Positions 35,044 to 45,094 of a DNA stretch of 57,227 nt are shown one piece after another. Position 1 is the first letter of the stretch. Every line of letters starts with the position of its first letter. Location: assembly GCA_028692885.1 (NCBI GenBank), contig JAQUWM010000010.1:1-57227 (forward strand). Reading direction: 5' to 3'. Below the pieces are notes generated by a model that made no database searches, was not told the DNA's origin, and worked only from the letters and a program-made list of their open reading frames with translations. This DNA comes from Acetobacterium sp. (GTDB lineage: Bacteria > Bacillota > Clostridia > Eubacteriales > Eubacteriaceae). The translations under genes and the position numbers were made by a program.

Positions 35044-35241
35044 CGACATAAAAATAGTATAAAAATCATCAAATTGAGCTTCCTGACGAGATAAACCCTT
35101 GTTATGAAGCTTTTTACATGGTAAGCTTTAAGGACAACGAAGGGATTTTCAGCGTAAACTGGCTTAGGTGTTGAAAAGAAAAAATGTAAACAATATCAGT
35201 GAAAAAATAAAAAAATATGTGGAACAAATCTGATTGCTTTA

Positions 35242-35250
35242 TGTTATAAT
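35242..35250 (+). promoter_or_regulatory. extended -10 promoter for purA
   Basis: TGTTATAAT is an extended -10 with no clear -35. The 348-bp gap upstream of purA otherwise holds about 130 nt of leader with small hairpins but no recognised riboswitch. Confidence 0.5.
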
Positions 35251-35391
35251 ACTGTGGGAAAAAATGATCCCATAAATAGTTTAAAGATGCTAATTAGTGG
35301 TGTTTGATCAAAGCGCTTCGGGAAAGATTGGATGCAAATCCAGGTGATAGAGACGTTTCTGATCTGAGGTTGATGGAAGGAATGAGAATAG

Positions 35392-36660
35392 ATGTCGATT
35401 TCTGTATTAGTTGGCGCCCAGTGGGGCGATGAAGGCAAAGGCAAAATGGTGGATTATTTCGCCAAACAGTCTGATTTAATTGTTCGGTTTCAAGGGGGCG
35501 ACAATGCCGGTCATACTGTTATTAATGATTATGGTGTTTTCAAACTTCACTTAATTCCCTGTGGTGTTTTCAACAAAGACTGTCAATGTTTAATTGGCAC
35601 CGGTATGGTTGTTAACCCCGATGTTTTACTTGAAGAAATGCAGCAGATCATTGAAGTAAAGGTAAGCCTGGCAGGACTTAAAATATCGGCTAAAGCTCAT
35701 GTCCTCATGCCCTATCATCAAAAACTGGACGAACTGATGGAAGCCAGCGGCGGCATTGGTACCACCAAGCGAGGCATCGGTCAGGCTTATGCCTATAAAG
35801 CGATGCGAAAAAGCCTGCGCTTTGAAGATTTGCTAAATCTTGAAAATGCCAAAAAGAAACTGGAAGCCATTGTACCGGTAGTCAATGACCAAATGGCCTC
35901 CTATAAAATAGAACCCTATACGGTGGAAGCGCTGTTTGCCAAATGTCAGGCCTGGGCCGAAACCTTCGGCCATATGATTGTCAATCCGGTTGGTTACTTA
36001 CATGATATGATTGATGCCGATAAAAATATTCTTTTCGAGGGCCAATTGGGAGCCATGAAAGATATTGATCTGGGAATCTTCCCCTATGTCACCTCATCCA
36101 ACCCGATTGCCGCTTATGCAGCTGTCAGCGGCGGCTTTCCGGCCAAGAAAATTGACAAGGTGATTGGTGTGGCCAAAGCCTTTTCCAGTGCCGTTGGAGC
36201 CGGTCCCTTTCCGACCGAAGAATTTGGCGGTACGATTGACATCCTGCGGGGCACCGGCGAAAAACCGGATGATGAGTTTGGCGCCCGAACGGGGCGATCC
36301 CGTCGTTTGGGTTGGATCGACATTCCGGTATTGAAATATACCCATGCTATTAACGGCTATGATGAACTGGCTTTATGTAAGATTGATAAGCTGGATGATT
36401 TGCCGGAGATTAAAATCTGTGTCGATTATAAATTAGATGGCGAACTGGTAACCAGTTTTCCCGATACCGAAGACCTGGAACGAGTTGAACCGGTTTATAT
36501 CACTCTTCCCGGTTGGTTGAGCGATACGACCGCAATCCGACGACTGGAAGAGTTACCCGAAAATGCCAAGAAATACATTAAAACAATTGAAGATTTGGTT
36601 GGAACGACCATAGCCTATGTAGGTGTTGGCCCGAACCGAGAGGACTTAGCGATTCGATAG
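35392..36660 (+). CDS. purA: adenylosuccinate synthetase
   Basis: A 422-residue GTP-dependent enzyme that joins IMP and aspartate on the way to AMP. The N-terminal phosphate loop is GAQWGDEGKGK, followed by the GGDNAGHTV segment. Further motifs are GTTKRGIGQAYA, ILFEGQLGAM and GRSRRLGWID. Length fits the family (about 425-430). A terminator directly follows. Confidence 0.98.
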   Translation: MSISVLVGAQWGDEGKGKMVDYFAKQSDLIVRFQGGDNAGHTVINDYGVFKLHLIPCGVFNKDCQCLIGTGMVVNPDVLLEEMQQIIEVKVSLAGLKISAKAHVLMPYHQKLDELMEASGGIGTTKRGIGQAYAYKAMRKSLRFEDLLNLENAKKKLEAIVPVVNDQMASYKIEPYTVEALFAKCQAWAETFGHMIVNPVGYLHDMIDADKNILFEGQLGAMKDIDLGIFPYVTSSNPIAAYAAVSGGFPAKKIDKVIGVAKAFSSAVGAGPFPTEEFGGTIDILRGTGEKPDDEFGARTGRSRRLGWIDIPVLKYTHAINGYDELALCKIDKLDDLPEIKICVDYKLDGELVTSFPDTEDLERVEPVYITLPGWLSDTTAIRRLEELPENAKKYIKTIEDLVGTTIAYVGVGPNREDLAIR

Positions 36661-36675
36661 ATGTGCTAAATTGAG

Positions 36676-36706
36676 ATACCTGGTTGCGTGCAATCAGGTA
36701 TTTTTT
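36676..36706 (+). terminator. terminator after purA
   Basis: ATACCTGGTTG pairs with CAATCAGGTAT (one G-T pair) around a 4-nt loop, followed by six T. Confidence 0.9.
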
Positions 36707-36732
36707 GGAAATAACTAATGCGGAGGTAAACA

Positions 36733-37851
36733 ATGTCTTATTACAAACGAGATAAGCGGGCCTGGCTGGTGCTGTCAGACGGCAGCGTTTTTGAAGGCTA
36801 TAATTTTGGGTGCGAAGGCACCACCATTGGCGAAATTGTCTTTACTACCGGGATGACCGGTTATCAGGAGGTGCTCACAGATCCGTCCTATTATGGACAG
36901 ATTGTCCTGCAAACCTATCCTTTAATCGGAAACTATGGTGTTAATGCGGATGATATGGAGTCAGAGCGAAGCTGGATCAATGGCTATATCACCAAAGAAT
37001 GGTGTGAAGAACCGTCGAATTTCAGAAATACCCACAATATCAACGAATTTATGATACAGCAGGATAAAATCGGCATCTGGGATGTCGATACCCGAGCCAT
37101 TACCCGCGTCATCCGGGAACATGGCACCATGAACGGCGCCATTACCACCGAAGACATTGAAACCACCAAAGAGGCTCTATTGGAAAAAATCCGAAACTTC
37201 AAAGTGGTGAATCCGGTACAGGCGGTGACCCGCAAAAATAAGGGCTGGTATTATAGCCAGGTCAACCGGGCCAACCATGTCGCCCTGATCGATTATGGCT
37301 ACAAACATAATATTCTGCGGATGTTGTTGCGTTTGGGCTGTAATGTCACCGTCATGCCTGCCAATACCACCATTGAAGAGATCCGGAATCTGAATCCCGA
37401 TGGGATCATGTTGTCCAACGGCCCGGGGGATCCGGCTGAAAATGTGGAAATCATTGAAAACCTTAAAGACTTTATTGAATATGGCAAACCGATATTTGGA
37501 ATCTGTCTGGGCCATCAGCTGCTGGCGCTGGCCATGGGGGGACAAACCTTCAAGCTTAAATATGGCCACCGGGGGATGAATCAGCCGGTTAAAGATATCA
37601 CCCGAGATCGGGTTTTTATTACCAGTCAGAACCATGGTTATGCCGTGGTGCCGGAGAGCATTCCCGCTGAAGTGGGAAAAGTGACGCATTTCAACTTGAA
37701 CGATGGCACCTGTGAAGGGGTGGAGTATTCAGGTATCCATGCCTTTACGGTGCAGTTCCATCCCGAAGCCAGTGCCGGCCCCAACGATACCGGCTATTTA
37801 TTTGAACAATTTACTGATCTGATGGAAAGGGGGCAACAAGGATGCCTTTAA
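36733..37851 (+). CDS. carA: carbamoyl-phosphate synthase, small (glutaminase) subunit
   Basis: A 372-residue subunit that releases ammonia from glutamine for carbamoyl phosphate, used in pyrimidine and arginine synthesis. The N-terminal CPSase small domain (FTTGMTGYQEVLTDPSY) is followed by a class I amidotransferase with the nucleophile in GICLGHQ and catalytic His/Glu in VQFHPEASAGP. GCGGAGGTAAACA precedes the ATG. It overlaps carB by 10 bp. Confidence 0.98.
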   Translation: MSYYKRDKRAWLVLSDGSVFEGYNFGCEGTTIGEIVFTTGMTGYQEVLTDPSYYGQIVLQTYPLIGNYGVNADDMESERSWINGYITKEWCEEPSNFRNTHNINEFMIQQDKIGIWDVDTRAITRVIREHGTMNGAITTEDIETTKEALLEKIRNFKVVNPVQAVTRKNKGWYYSQVNRANHVALIDYGYKHNILRMLLRLGCNVTVMPANTTIEEIRNLNPDGIMLSNGPGDPAENVEIIENLKDFIEYGKPIFGICLGHQLLALAMGGQTFKLKYGHRGMNQPVKDITRDRVFITSQNHGYAVVPESIPAEVGKVTHFNLNDGTCEGVEYSGIHAFTVQFHPEASAGPNDTGYLFEQFTDLMERGQQGCL

Positions 37852-40800
37852 GAAGCGATATTAAACGAGTCCTGGTGATCGGCTCCGGCCCCATTGTCAT
37901 CGGCCAGGCGGCCGAGTTTGACTACGCCGGCACCCAGGCCTGTAAAGCCTTAAAAAATTACGGTCTGGAAGTCATTTTGATTAATTCCAATCCAGCCACC
38001 ATCATGACCGATAAGGTCATGGCGGATAAAATATATATTGAACCCTTAACCCTGGAAGTGATCAGACGGATCATTTTGATGGAAAAACCGGACAGTATTC
38101 TGTCGACGCTGGGTGGCCAAACTGGTCTGACCTTATCGATGCAGCTGGCCAAAGAAGGTTTTTTGGATGCCCACGGCGTCAAGCTGCTGGGTGCCAACCT
38201 GGAAACCATTGAAAAAGCTGAAGACCGGCAGGCCTTTAAGGATATGATGCGAGAAATCGGTGAGCCCTGTATTCCCTCCGAGGTGGTTGTCACCATTGAA
38301 GACGCAGTCCGTTTTGCCGCCACCATCGGTTATCCGGTGATTGTTCGTCCGGCCTTTACCTTAGGTGGCACCGGCGGTGGGATTGCCAATAACCAGCAGG
38401 AACTGGAAGAAATTGCCACTCACGGGATCAGGCTGTCACCGATTAGCCAGATTCTGGTGGAAAAAGGCATTGCCGGCTGGAAAGAAATCGAATTTGAAGT
38501 GATGCGAGATGCCAAAGGCAATGTTATCACAGTCTGTAGTATGGAAAACTTTGATCCGGTTGGCATTCATACCGGGGATTCCATTGTCGTGGCACCCTGT
38601 CAAACCCTGAGTGATAAAGAATTCCAGATGTTACGAACTTCAGCCCTTAGAATTATTTCGGCGTTGGGGGTTGAAGGGGGCTGTAATTGTCAGTTTGCCC
38701 TGAATCCGGAGAACTTCAACTATGCGGTCATTGAGGTTAACCCCCGGGTTTCCCGTTCCTCCGCTTTGGCTTCAAAGGCCACCGGTTATCCCATTGCCAA
38801 GGTAGCCAGCCAGATTGCTATTGGTTTCTCATTGGATGAAATAACCAATGAGGTAACCGGCACCACCACCGCCTGTTTTGAACCGGCGATTGATTATATC
38901 GTGGTTAAATTTCCACGCTGGCCCTTTGATAAATTTGTCTATGCCAAACGGACCCTTGGCACCCAGATGAAGGCTACCGGGGAAATCATGTCGATCGGCT
39001 CCAGTTTTGAACATGCCATGATGAAGGCCGTCCGTTCCATTGAATTAGGGCTGGAAACCCTGACTATTGAACGTTTGGTGGAAGCCAGCGATGAGGATAT
39101 CATGACGATGCTGGCGGCCTCGGATGATGAGCGTTCCTTTGTGGTCTATGAAGCCATTAAACGGGGGGTCTCCATGGATACCATCACTCAGATTACCCGG
39201 ATTGACAAATGGTTTTTGGATAAACTCCGTCATTTGGCCGTTATGGAGAAGGACTTAAAAACCCTGGGCCTGACTGAAGAACGAGTCCGGGTAGCCCGGG
39301 AGTTGGGCTTTTTAGACAAAACCATTGAAGAATTGGCCGGTCAGAAAATTGCCGAAGCGACTAAAAGCTATGCGTCCTTTAAAATGGTTGATACCTGTGC
39401 CGGTGAATTTGCAGCTCAGACGCCTTATTTTTATTCCACCCGGGATAAAGAAAATGAAGCGGCCCTGTTTATCGAGAATCACCCCTCCGGTAAAGAGCGG
39501 ATTCTGGTGCTCGGTTCCGGTCCGATCCGGATCGGTCAGGGGATCGAGTTTGACTACTGTTCGGTACATTGTGCCTGGGCCCTGCGGGAAAAGGGCTATG
39601 AAGCAATTTTCATCAACAACAATCCGGAAACGGTATCCACCGACTTTGATACCTCAGACCGTCTTTACTTTGAACCGCTGACTAAAGAAGACGTGCGTTC
39701 GGTGGTCGAAACCGAAAAACCGATTGGGGCCATTGTTCAGTTTGGGGGACAAACGGCCATTAAACTGACCCGTTATCTGGAAGAAATGGGCGTTCCGGTG
39801 CTGGGAACCTCGCCAGCCAATATCGATGCCGCTGAAGACCGGGAAGTCTTTGACCAGTTGCTGGAATCCTGCAATATTAGACGTCCTGAGGGCGAAACTG
39901 TCTATACCACCGCTGAAGCAGTGGAAGTGGCCGAGCGCTTAGGCTTTCCGGTACTGCTCCGTCCCTCCTATGTCTTGGGCGGACAAAATATGATCATTGC
40001 CTACGAACGGGAAGACGTGATCGAATACATGGACATCATCACCACCGTGGAACTGGAAAACCCGGTATTGATTGATAAGTACCTGATGGGAAAAGAAGTG
40101 GAAGTGGATGCCATCAGCGATGGTGAAAGCTATCTGATCCCCGGGATTATGGAGCATATTGAGCGGGCTGGGGTCCATTCCGGCGATTCGATCTCAGTTT
40201 ATCCGCCCCAAACCCTCGATCAACGGACCAAAGATACCATCATCGATTATACCGGCCGACTGGTCAAAGCCCTGGATATTGTCGGGATGGTCAATATTCA
40301 ATATGTCATCTATGAAGATGAGGTCTATGTCATTGAAGTCAATCCCCGCTCGTCGCGGACGGTGCCCTATATTTCCAAGGTTACCGACATTCCGATGGTC
40401 AACATTGCCACCAAGATGATGCTCGGTGACAAGCTGGCCGACCTCGGTTATGCCCCGGGGCTACAGCCGGAAGGTGACTACGTTGCCGTTAAGGTGCCGG
40501 TCTTCAGTTTTTCCAAGCTGCAGGATGTCGATACCCAATTGGGACCAGAAATGAAATCGACCGGCGAAGTTTTAGGCGTGGCCAAAACCTTTGCCGATGC
40601 CCTCTACAAAGGCCTGGTCGCTTCCGGCCGCAGCATGGAACGGGCCGGCGGGGTGCTTTTGACCGTTAAAGACCGCGATAAAGAAGCGATTGTCGAAATT
40701 GGCCGCCAGTTCCACGAAATGGGCTTTACCATCTACGGTACCGTCGGCACTGCCCTGATTCTCAACGAAAACAATATCCCTACCAAGGTGGTCCGCCGGC

Positions 40801-41042
40801 TGGCCGAAAGCAAGCCCAACATCGGCGATCTGATCGAAAGTGGCAAGCTCAACTATGTCATTTCGACCTCCAGCAAGGGCCGGATGCCCCATCATGATGA
40901 CGTCCGGATGCGTCGTAAATGCGTCGAAACCTCGATCGCGCTGTTGACCTCGCTCGATACCGCCCAGGCGTTGCTGGATTGTTTAAAATCCAACCGCACG
41001 ATGGCCGAAATTGAATTGGTGGATATTAAAGATATCCGATAA
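37842..41042 (+). CDS. carB: carbamoyl-phosphate synthase, large subunit
   Basis: A 1066-residue enzyme with two ATP-grasp halves (about 1-550 and 550-940) and a C-terminal MGS-like allosteric domain. Each half starts with the SGPI-IGQ-EFDY pattern (GSGPIVIGQAAEFDY and GSGPIRIGQGIEFDY) and contains the EVNPR metal-binding motif. It makes carbamoyl phosphate from bicarbonate, ammonia and two ATP. It overlaps carA by 10 bp. A terminator follows 18 bp after the stop. Confidence 0.98.
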   Translation: MPLRSDIKRVLVIGSGPIVIGQAAEFDYAGTQACKALKNYGLEVILINSNPATIMTDKVMADKIYIEPLTLEVIRRIILMEKPDSILSTLGGQTGLTLSMQLAKEGFLDAHGVKLLGANLETIEKAEDRQAFKDMMREIGEPCIPSEVVVTIEDAVRFAATIGYPVIVRPAFTLGGTGGGIANNQQELEEIATHGIRLSPISQILVEKGIAGWKEIEFEVMRDAKGNVITVCSMENFDPVGIHTGDSIVVAPCQTLSDKEFQMLRTSALRIISALGVEGGCNCQFALNPENFNYAVIEVNPRVSRSSALASKATGYPIAKVASQIAIGFSLDEITNEVTGTTTACFEPAIDYIVVKFPRWPFDKFVYAKRTLGTQMKATGEIMSIGSSFEHAMMKAVRSIELGLETLTIERLVEASDEDIMTMLAASDDERSFVVYEAIKRGVSMDTITQITRIDKWFLDKLRHLAVMEKDLKTLGLTEERVRVARELGFLDKTIEELAGQKIAEATKSYASFKMVDTCAGEFAAQTPYFYSTRDKENEAALFIENHPSGKERILVLGSGPIRIGQGIEFDYCSVHCAWALREKGYEAIFINNNPETVSTDFDTSDRLYFEPLTKEDVRSVVETEKPIGAIVQFGGQTAIKLTRYLEEMGVPVLGTSPANIDAAEDREVFDQLLESCNIRRPEGETVYTTAEAVEVAERLGFPVLLRPSYVLGGQNMIIAYEREDVIEYMDIITTVELENPVLIDKYLMGKEVEVDAISDGESYLIPGIMEHIERAGVHSGDSISVYPPQTLDQRTKDTIIDYTGRLVKALDIVGMVNIQYVIYEDEVYVIEVNPRSSRTVPYISKVTDIPMVNIATKMMLGDKLADLGYAPGLQPEGDYVAVKVPVFSFSKLQDVDTQLGPEMKSTGEVLGVAKTFADALYKGLVASGRSMERAGGVLLTVKDRDKEAIVEIGRQFHEMGFTIYGTVGTALILNENNIPTKVVRRLAESKPNIGDLIESGKLNYVISTSSKGRMPHHDDVRMRRKCVETSIALLTSLDTAQALLDCLKSNRTMAEIELVDIKDIR

Positions 41043-41060
41043 GGACCGCATTTTTTTACA

Positions 41061-41098
41061 AAAGAACTTATTCAATTGCGTTGAATAAGTTCTTTTTA
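41061..41098 (+). terminator. terminator after carB
   Basis: A perfect 15-bp stem (AAAGAACTTATTCAA with its complement) with a 5-nt loop and a T run. Its 3' arm overlaps the -35 of the following promoter. Confidence 0.92.
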
Positions 41099-41109
41099 TT
41101 TGGTAGAAT
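41081..41109 (+). promoter_or_regulatory. candidate promoter of the GGDEF-EAL/pilB/pilT unit
   Basis: TTGAAT (41081-41086) and TAGAAT (41104-41109) are spaced by 17 nt. The -35 lies in the 3' arm of the carB terminator, a compact junction between two transcripts. Confidence 0.45.
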
Positions 41110-41150
41110 GGAAAGAACTTTATAATTACAGAGAAATGAAAGGATAACAG

Positions 41151-43376
41151 ATGATCAAAACGTCAAAAAAGATTCAGGCCAGTTTTATTGCGATTATAAC
41201 TGTTGTTCTTTTTTTTATCCTGAGTTGGTATTATGTGGCATTGATCAATAATGCCCTGAGAGAACAAACCTTTTTATACCTGTCCGAAGTTGGCACCCGG
41301 GGCGCCGACCTGGTTGAAAGCAAGGTCAATAATGAACTGGAAAACCTGTCGACAACCAGTAAGCTGATTGAAGCCAGCGGTAATTTTAATCAGGCCCAAA
41401 TGTTAAGCCTCCTGAAGGTGGAGGCGGCTGAGGGCAACTTCAAGCGAATGGCGATTGCCTTTCCCAATGGCGACGTCCTGACTTCCGATGGACTGGCCTA
41501 TAACATTGCCGAACGGCCATATTTCAAGGAGGCCATCAAAGGCCAGGCCGCCGTTTCTGATACCATTAACGACTACACCGATAACAAGCCCATCAATGTT
41601 TATGCTGTACCGGTTTTTCAGGGTAATCAGGTGGTAGCATTGGTAGCGGCGTCGGTCGAAACTGAGAAGTTGAAAAAATATCTGGAAGTCGGCAGTTTTT
41701 CCAACCAGGGCTATTCTTACATTGTCAAGGCCAATGGCGACGCGGTGGTTACCTCGGCTCATGCCAATAGTCCCGGCGACTTTGACAATATCCTGGAACT
41801 GCTTAAAAAAGCTGATTTGCGCAGTGGCGACAAGCTGGAGACCATTGTTGCCAACATGGCAGCCGGAAAAAGTGGTAGCTTTACCAGTTATTATGGCGGC
41901 CTGGAACGGCATACCATCTATAAACCGCTGGCCATCAATGACTGGTATATGATGACGGTGGTGCCGACCGCGGTGGTCAGCACCCAGACCCGCCAGATCA
42001 GCTGGTATTCTTTTATGTTGATCGCTGCGGCCCTGCTGGCGATGGCCTTATTGTTTGCCATCATTCTGTTTTACCAGGATCGGGCCAAAAAGAGATTGGA
42101 ACGGGTGGCCTATGTTGATGAGGTTACCGGCGGCAACAACTGGCAGAAATTCAAGCAGGAAGCCGGTGCCGTGCTGGAAGCGAAAAATACCGGGGCTTGT
42201 GCCATCCTGACCTTTGATATCGATCGCTTCCGTTTTATTAATGAAGAATATGGTCATGAAAAGGGCGACCAGCTGCTTAAGCTGGTAGTCGCCATTTTAA
42301 AAGAGCGGATGTCCAAACAGGAAACCTATGCCCGGGTATCCGGCGACCATTTTGCGATCCTCTGCGTTTGTGATGACCGCGATAAAATAATCCAGCGGAT
42401 CAGGGAGTTTGGCCATGTTTTAAACAAAGAACGGGAAACCATCGGCATTAAGGAACGGCTGTCTTGTCATTTTGGCATTTATCTCATTGAAGACAAGCAA
42501 GGCAATCTCGAAAAAATCCGTGAAAAAGCCAACATGGCCCGGATTGCTGCTAAAACCGCCGAGAACCAGCGCTGGTTTTTCTATTCCGATGCCTTCCGCA
42601 AAAAAATCGGCGATGAAAAAGAGATCATCGACCAGATGGAAGATGCCCTTGAAAACAGCCAGTTTGTTATCTATCTGCAGCCCAAGTACGATCTCCATCG
42701 CAATCGCTATTGTGGCTGCGAGGCGCTGGTGCGCTGGCGCCATCCCGAGAAGGGGCTGATCGCACCCGGCGAATTTATTCCCATTTTTGAACAAACCGGC
42801 TTTATTAAAAAGCTCGATATGTTCATGCTGGAAGAAGCCTGCAAGGTGTTAAAACGCTGGGAAGAAAAGAATTTCAGTAAAATGCAGATTTCGGTCAATA
42901 TTTCCCGTAAAAACCTCAAGCAGAGCGATTTTATTGAGCGGGTCTTGTGTATTACCAATCAGTACCGCATTGATCGTGGCAAACTGGAAATTGAGCTGAC
43001 CGAATCCAGCATTTTCGAAAATGTTGATCGGATGATTGAGATTGGCGAAGCCTTTCGGCATTACGGTTTTAAAATGGCCATGGATGACTTTGGCTCGGGT
43101 TATTCATCGATCAATCTGCTCGGCAATCTGCCGCTTGATGTGATCAAGATGGATAAGGGTTTTTTCAACAGCCACCTCAATCGTGAGCAGAATCTGATCG
43201 TGGTGGAGTCAACCATCAAGATGATCAAAAAGCTGGGGATGACGGTGGTGGCCGAAGGGATTGAAACCGAAACCGAGGTTGATATGCTGCGATCGCTCGG
43301 CTGCGACATCATTCAGGGCTATTATTTTGGCAAACCGATGCCGGTTTATGAGTTTGAAGAACAGATTTTTGAGTAA
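41151..43376 (+). CDS. dCache sensor with degenerate GGDEF and intact EAL domain (c-di-GMP phosphodiesterase)
   Basis: A 741-residue membrane protein. Helices at about 11-32 and 285-308 bracket a large extracytoplasmic dCache-type sensor. The GGDEF domain has S397-GDHF in place of GGDEF and is probably inactive or regulatory. The EAL domain looks fully competent: E524-AL in the CEALVRW segment, ELTESSIFE, D645-D646 in MDDFGSGYSS, K in VIKMDKGF and E702 in VAEGIETE. It should hydrolyse c-di-GMP. The gene lies 24 bp upstream of pilB and is probably co-transcribed, tying c-di-GMP turnover to pilus extension. Confidence 0.95.
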   Translation: MIKTSKKIQASFIAIITVVLFFILSWYYVALINNALREQTFLYLSEVGTRGADLVESKVNNELENLSTTSKLIEASGNFNQAQMLSLLKVEAAEGNFKRMAIAFPNGDVLTSDGLAYNIAERPYFKEAIKGQAAVSDTINDYTDNKPINVYAVPVFQGNQVVALVAASVETEKLKKYLEVGSFSNQGYSYIVKANGDAVVTSAHANSPGDFDNILELLKKADLRSGDKLETIVANMAAGKSGSFTSYYGGLERHTIYKPLAINDWYMMTVVPTAVVSTQTRQISWYSFMLIAAALLAMALLFAIILFYQDRAKKRLERVAYVDEVTGGNNWQKFKQEAGAVLEAKNTGACAILTFDIDRFRFINEEYGHEKGDQLLKLVVAILKERMSKQETYARVSGDHFAILCVCDDRDKIIQRIREFGHVLNKERETIGIKERLSCHFGIYLIEDKQGNLEKIREKANMARIAAKTAENQRWFFYSDAFRKKIGDEKEIIDQMEDALENSQFVIYLQPKYDLHRNRYCGCEALVRWRHPEKGLIAPGEFIPIFEQTGFIKKLDMFMLEEACKVLKRWEEKNFSKMQISVNISRKNLKQSDFIERVLCITNQYRIDRGKLEIELTESSIFENVDRMIEIGEAFRHYGFKMAMDDFGSGYSSINLLGNLPLDVIKMDKGFFNSHLNREQNLIVVESTIKMIKKLGMTVVAEGIETETEVDMLRSLGCDIIQGYYFGKPMPVYEFEEQIFE

Positions 43377-43400
43377 TAAAGTTTCTGGAAGAGGAAAATA

Positions 43401-45083
43401 ATGGAAACAAAAAATATTCGTATCGGTGATATCTTGATCAATGCCGGTTTTATTAAAGAAGAACAGCTCCAGGAAGCGCTGGCCTATCAGAAGGTTGATA
43501 AAAGCAAACGGCTGGGTGCGATTCTGGTTGACTATGGCTATGTCAGCGAGGCCCAATTGCTGGCGGCCCTGTCCAAACGGCTGAACGTGCCGGTGCTGGA
43601 CTTGACCGATACCCCCATCGATCTCGAAGCGGCCGCAAAAATTCCCCAGAACATCGCCTTTAAGTATTCGTTGCTGCCGATTGCCGAAGAAAACAACCAT
43701 CTCGTCGTGGCGATGAATGATCCTCTTGATTTTTACGCGATTGAAGATCTGCGCCTGATCACCAACATGAATATCGATGTGGTGCTGGCGCCGCGGCAAG
43801 TCATTCTCGAAACGATCCGCAAAGCCTACACCGAAATCGAAGCCCGCAAGGCCGCTTCGGCGGCCAATAAAACCGTCGAAGGCAGCAGTCTGTCCTTTGT
43901 TGAGGATATCCTGACCAATGAGGGCGATGCCCCGATTGTCAATCTGGTCAACTCGGTTCTGTTAAAAGGTCATAATGCCGGAGCCAGCGATATTCACATT
44001 GAGCCCTTTGAAAAAGAAACCCTGATCCGGCTGCGGGTCGATGGCCTGATTGTTGATTATCTCAGTCTCGCCAATAACCTCCACCAGTCGATTATTGCCC
44101 GGATCAAGATCCTCTCCAACCTCGACATCGCCGAGCGCCGGGTCCCCCAGGACGGTCACTTCCGGATCCGCATCGACGGCGTCGAAATGAATGTCCGCAG
44201 CTCCAGCATTCCCACCGTATACGGCGAAAAAATGGTGATGCGCTTTTTGAGCATGAACGTCCCCCTCGATCATGCCAGTCAGTTCGGGATGAATGATGAC
44301 GACTATCAGAAAATCCTGCAGATGCTCCAGAGTCCCCATGGCGTTGTCTATATCACCGGCCCGACCGGCAGTGGTAAAACCACCACCCTCTATATGATTC
44401 TGGAAATGCTCAGCCAGCGCAATGTCAATATCGCCACCATTGAAGACCCGGTCGAGCGCAACCTGCCCAAAATCAACCAGACCCAGGTCAATATTCTGGC
44501 CGGCCTGACCTTTGATGTCGGGCTGCGCTCAATCCTGCGCCAGGATCCCGACATCATCATGGTCGGCGAAACCCGGGACACCGAAACCGCCTCAATCGCC
44601 GTCCGTTCGGCGATTACCGGCCATCTGGTGCTGTCGACCCTGCATACCAACGATGCTGTCTCGGCCGTCGTCCGGCTTCAGGACATGGGCGTCGAGCCTT
44701 ATCTGGTCGCCAACTCGCTGACCGGGGTGGTGGCGCAGCGACTGGTCAAAAAAATCTGTCCCAACTGCCGCGAAGCCTATCAGGCTTCCGAGATTGAAAG
44801 AGATCTGCTCGGCGAACCGCGCTTGACCACCCTCTACCGCGGCCGCGGCTGTCATATCTGCAACAATACCGGCTACAAGGGCCGGACGGCGATTCATGAA
44901 ATTCTGGCGATTGATAAAACAATCCGCAACCTGATTTCAAGGCGCGAACCAATTGAGGATATTTACAGCTATGTCGAAGCAACCGGTCGCCTGATCCCGC
45001 TGCGAAAAAGCGTTGCCAACCTGACCATTTCGGGGATCACCTCGATGGAAGAATTTCTTAAGCTATCATATTATGTCGAATAG
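43401..45083 (+). CDS. pilB: type IV pilus extension ATPase PilB with MshEN c-di-GMP-binding domain
   Basis: A 560-residue GspE/PilB ATPase that powers pilus assembly. The N-terminal MshEN domain has two repeats of the known c-di-GMP-binding pattern: RIGDILINAGFIKEEQL and RLGAILVDYGYVSEAQL. The motor has Walker A GPTGSGKT (320-327), an Asp box around IEDPVER, Walker B RQDPDIIMVGE and His box HLVLSTLHTN. A zinc site is formed by C453/C456 and C484/C487. All expected residues are present. pilT follows 11 bp later. Confidence 0.97.
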   Translation: METKNIRIGDILINAGFIKEEQLQEALAYQKVDKSKRLGAILVDYGYVSEAQLLAALSKRLNVPVLDLTDTPIDLEAAAKIPQNIAFKYSLLPIAEENNHLVVAMNDPLDFYAIEDLRLITNMNIDVVLAPRQVILETIRKAYTEIEARKAASAANKTVEGSSLSFVEDILTNEGDAPIVNLVNSVLLKGHNAGASDIHIEPFEKETLIRLRVDGLIVDYLSLANNLHQSIIARIKILSNLDIAERRVPQDGHFRIRIDGVEMNVRSSSIPTVYGEKMVMRFLSMNVPLDHASQFGMNDDDYQKILQMLQSPHGVVYITGPTGSGKTTTLYMILEMLSQRNVNIATIEDPVERNLPKINQTQVNILAGLTFDVGLRSILRQDPDIIMVGETRDTETASIAVRSAITGHLVLSTLHTNDAVSAVVRLQDMGVEPYLVANSLTGVVAQRLVKKICPNCREAYQASEIERDLLGEPRLTTLYRGRGCHICNNTGYKGRTAIHEILAIDKTIRNLISRREPIEDIYSYVEATGRLIPLRKSVANLTISGITSMEEFLKLSYYVE

Positions 45084-45094
45084 GGAGAAGCATC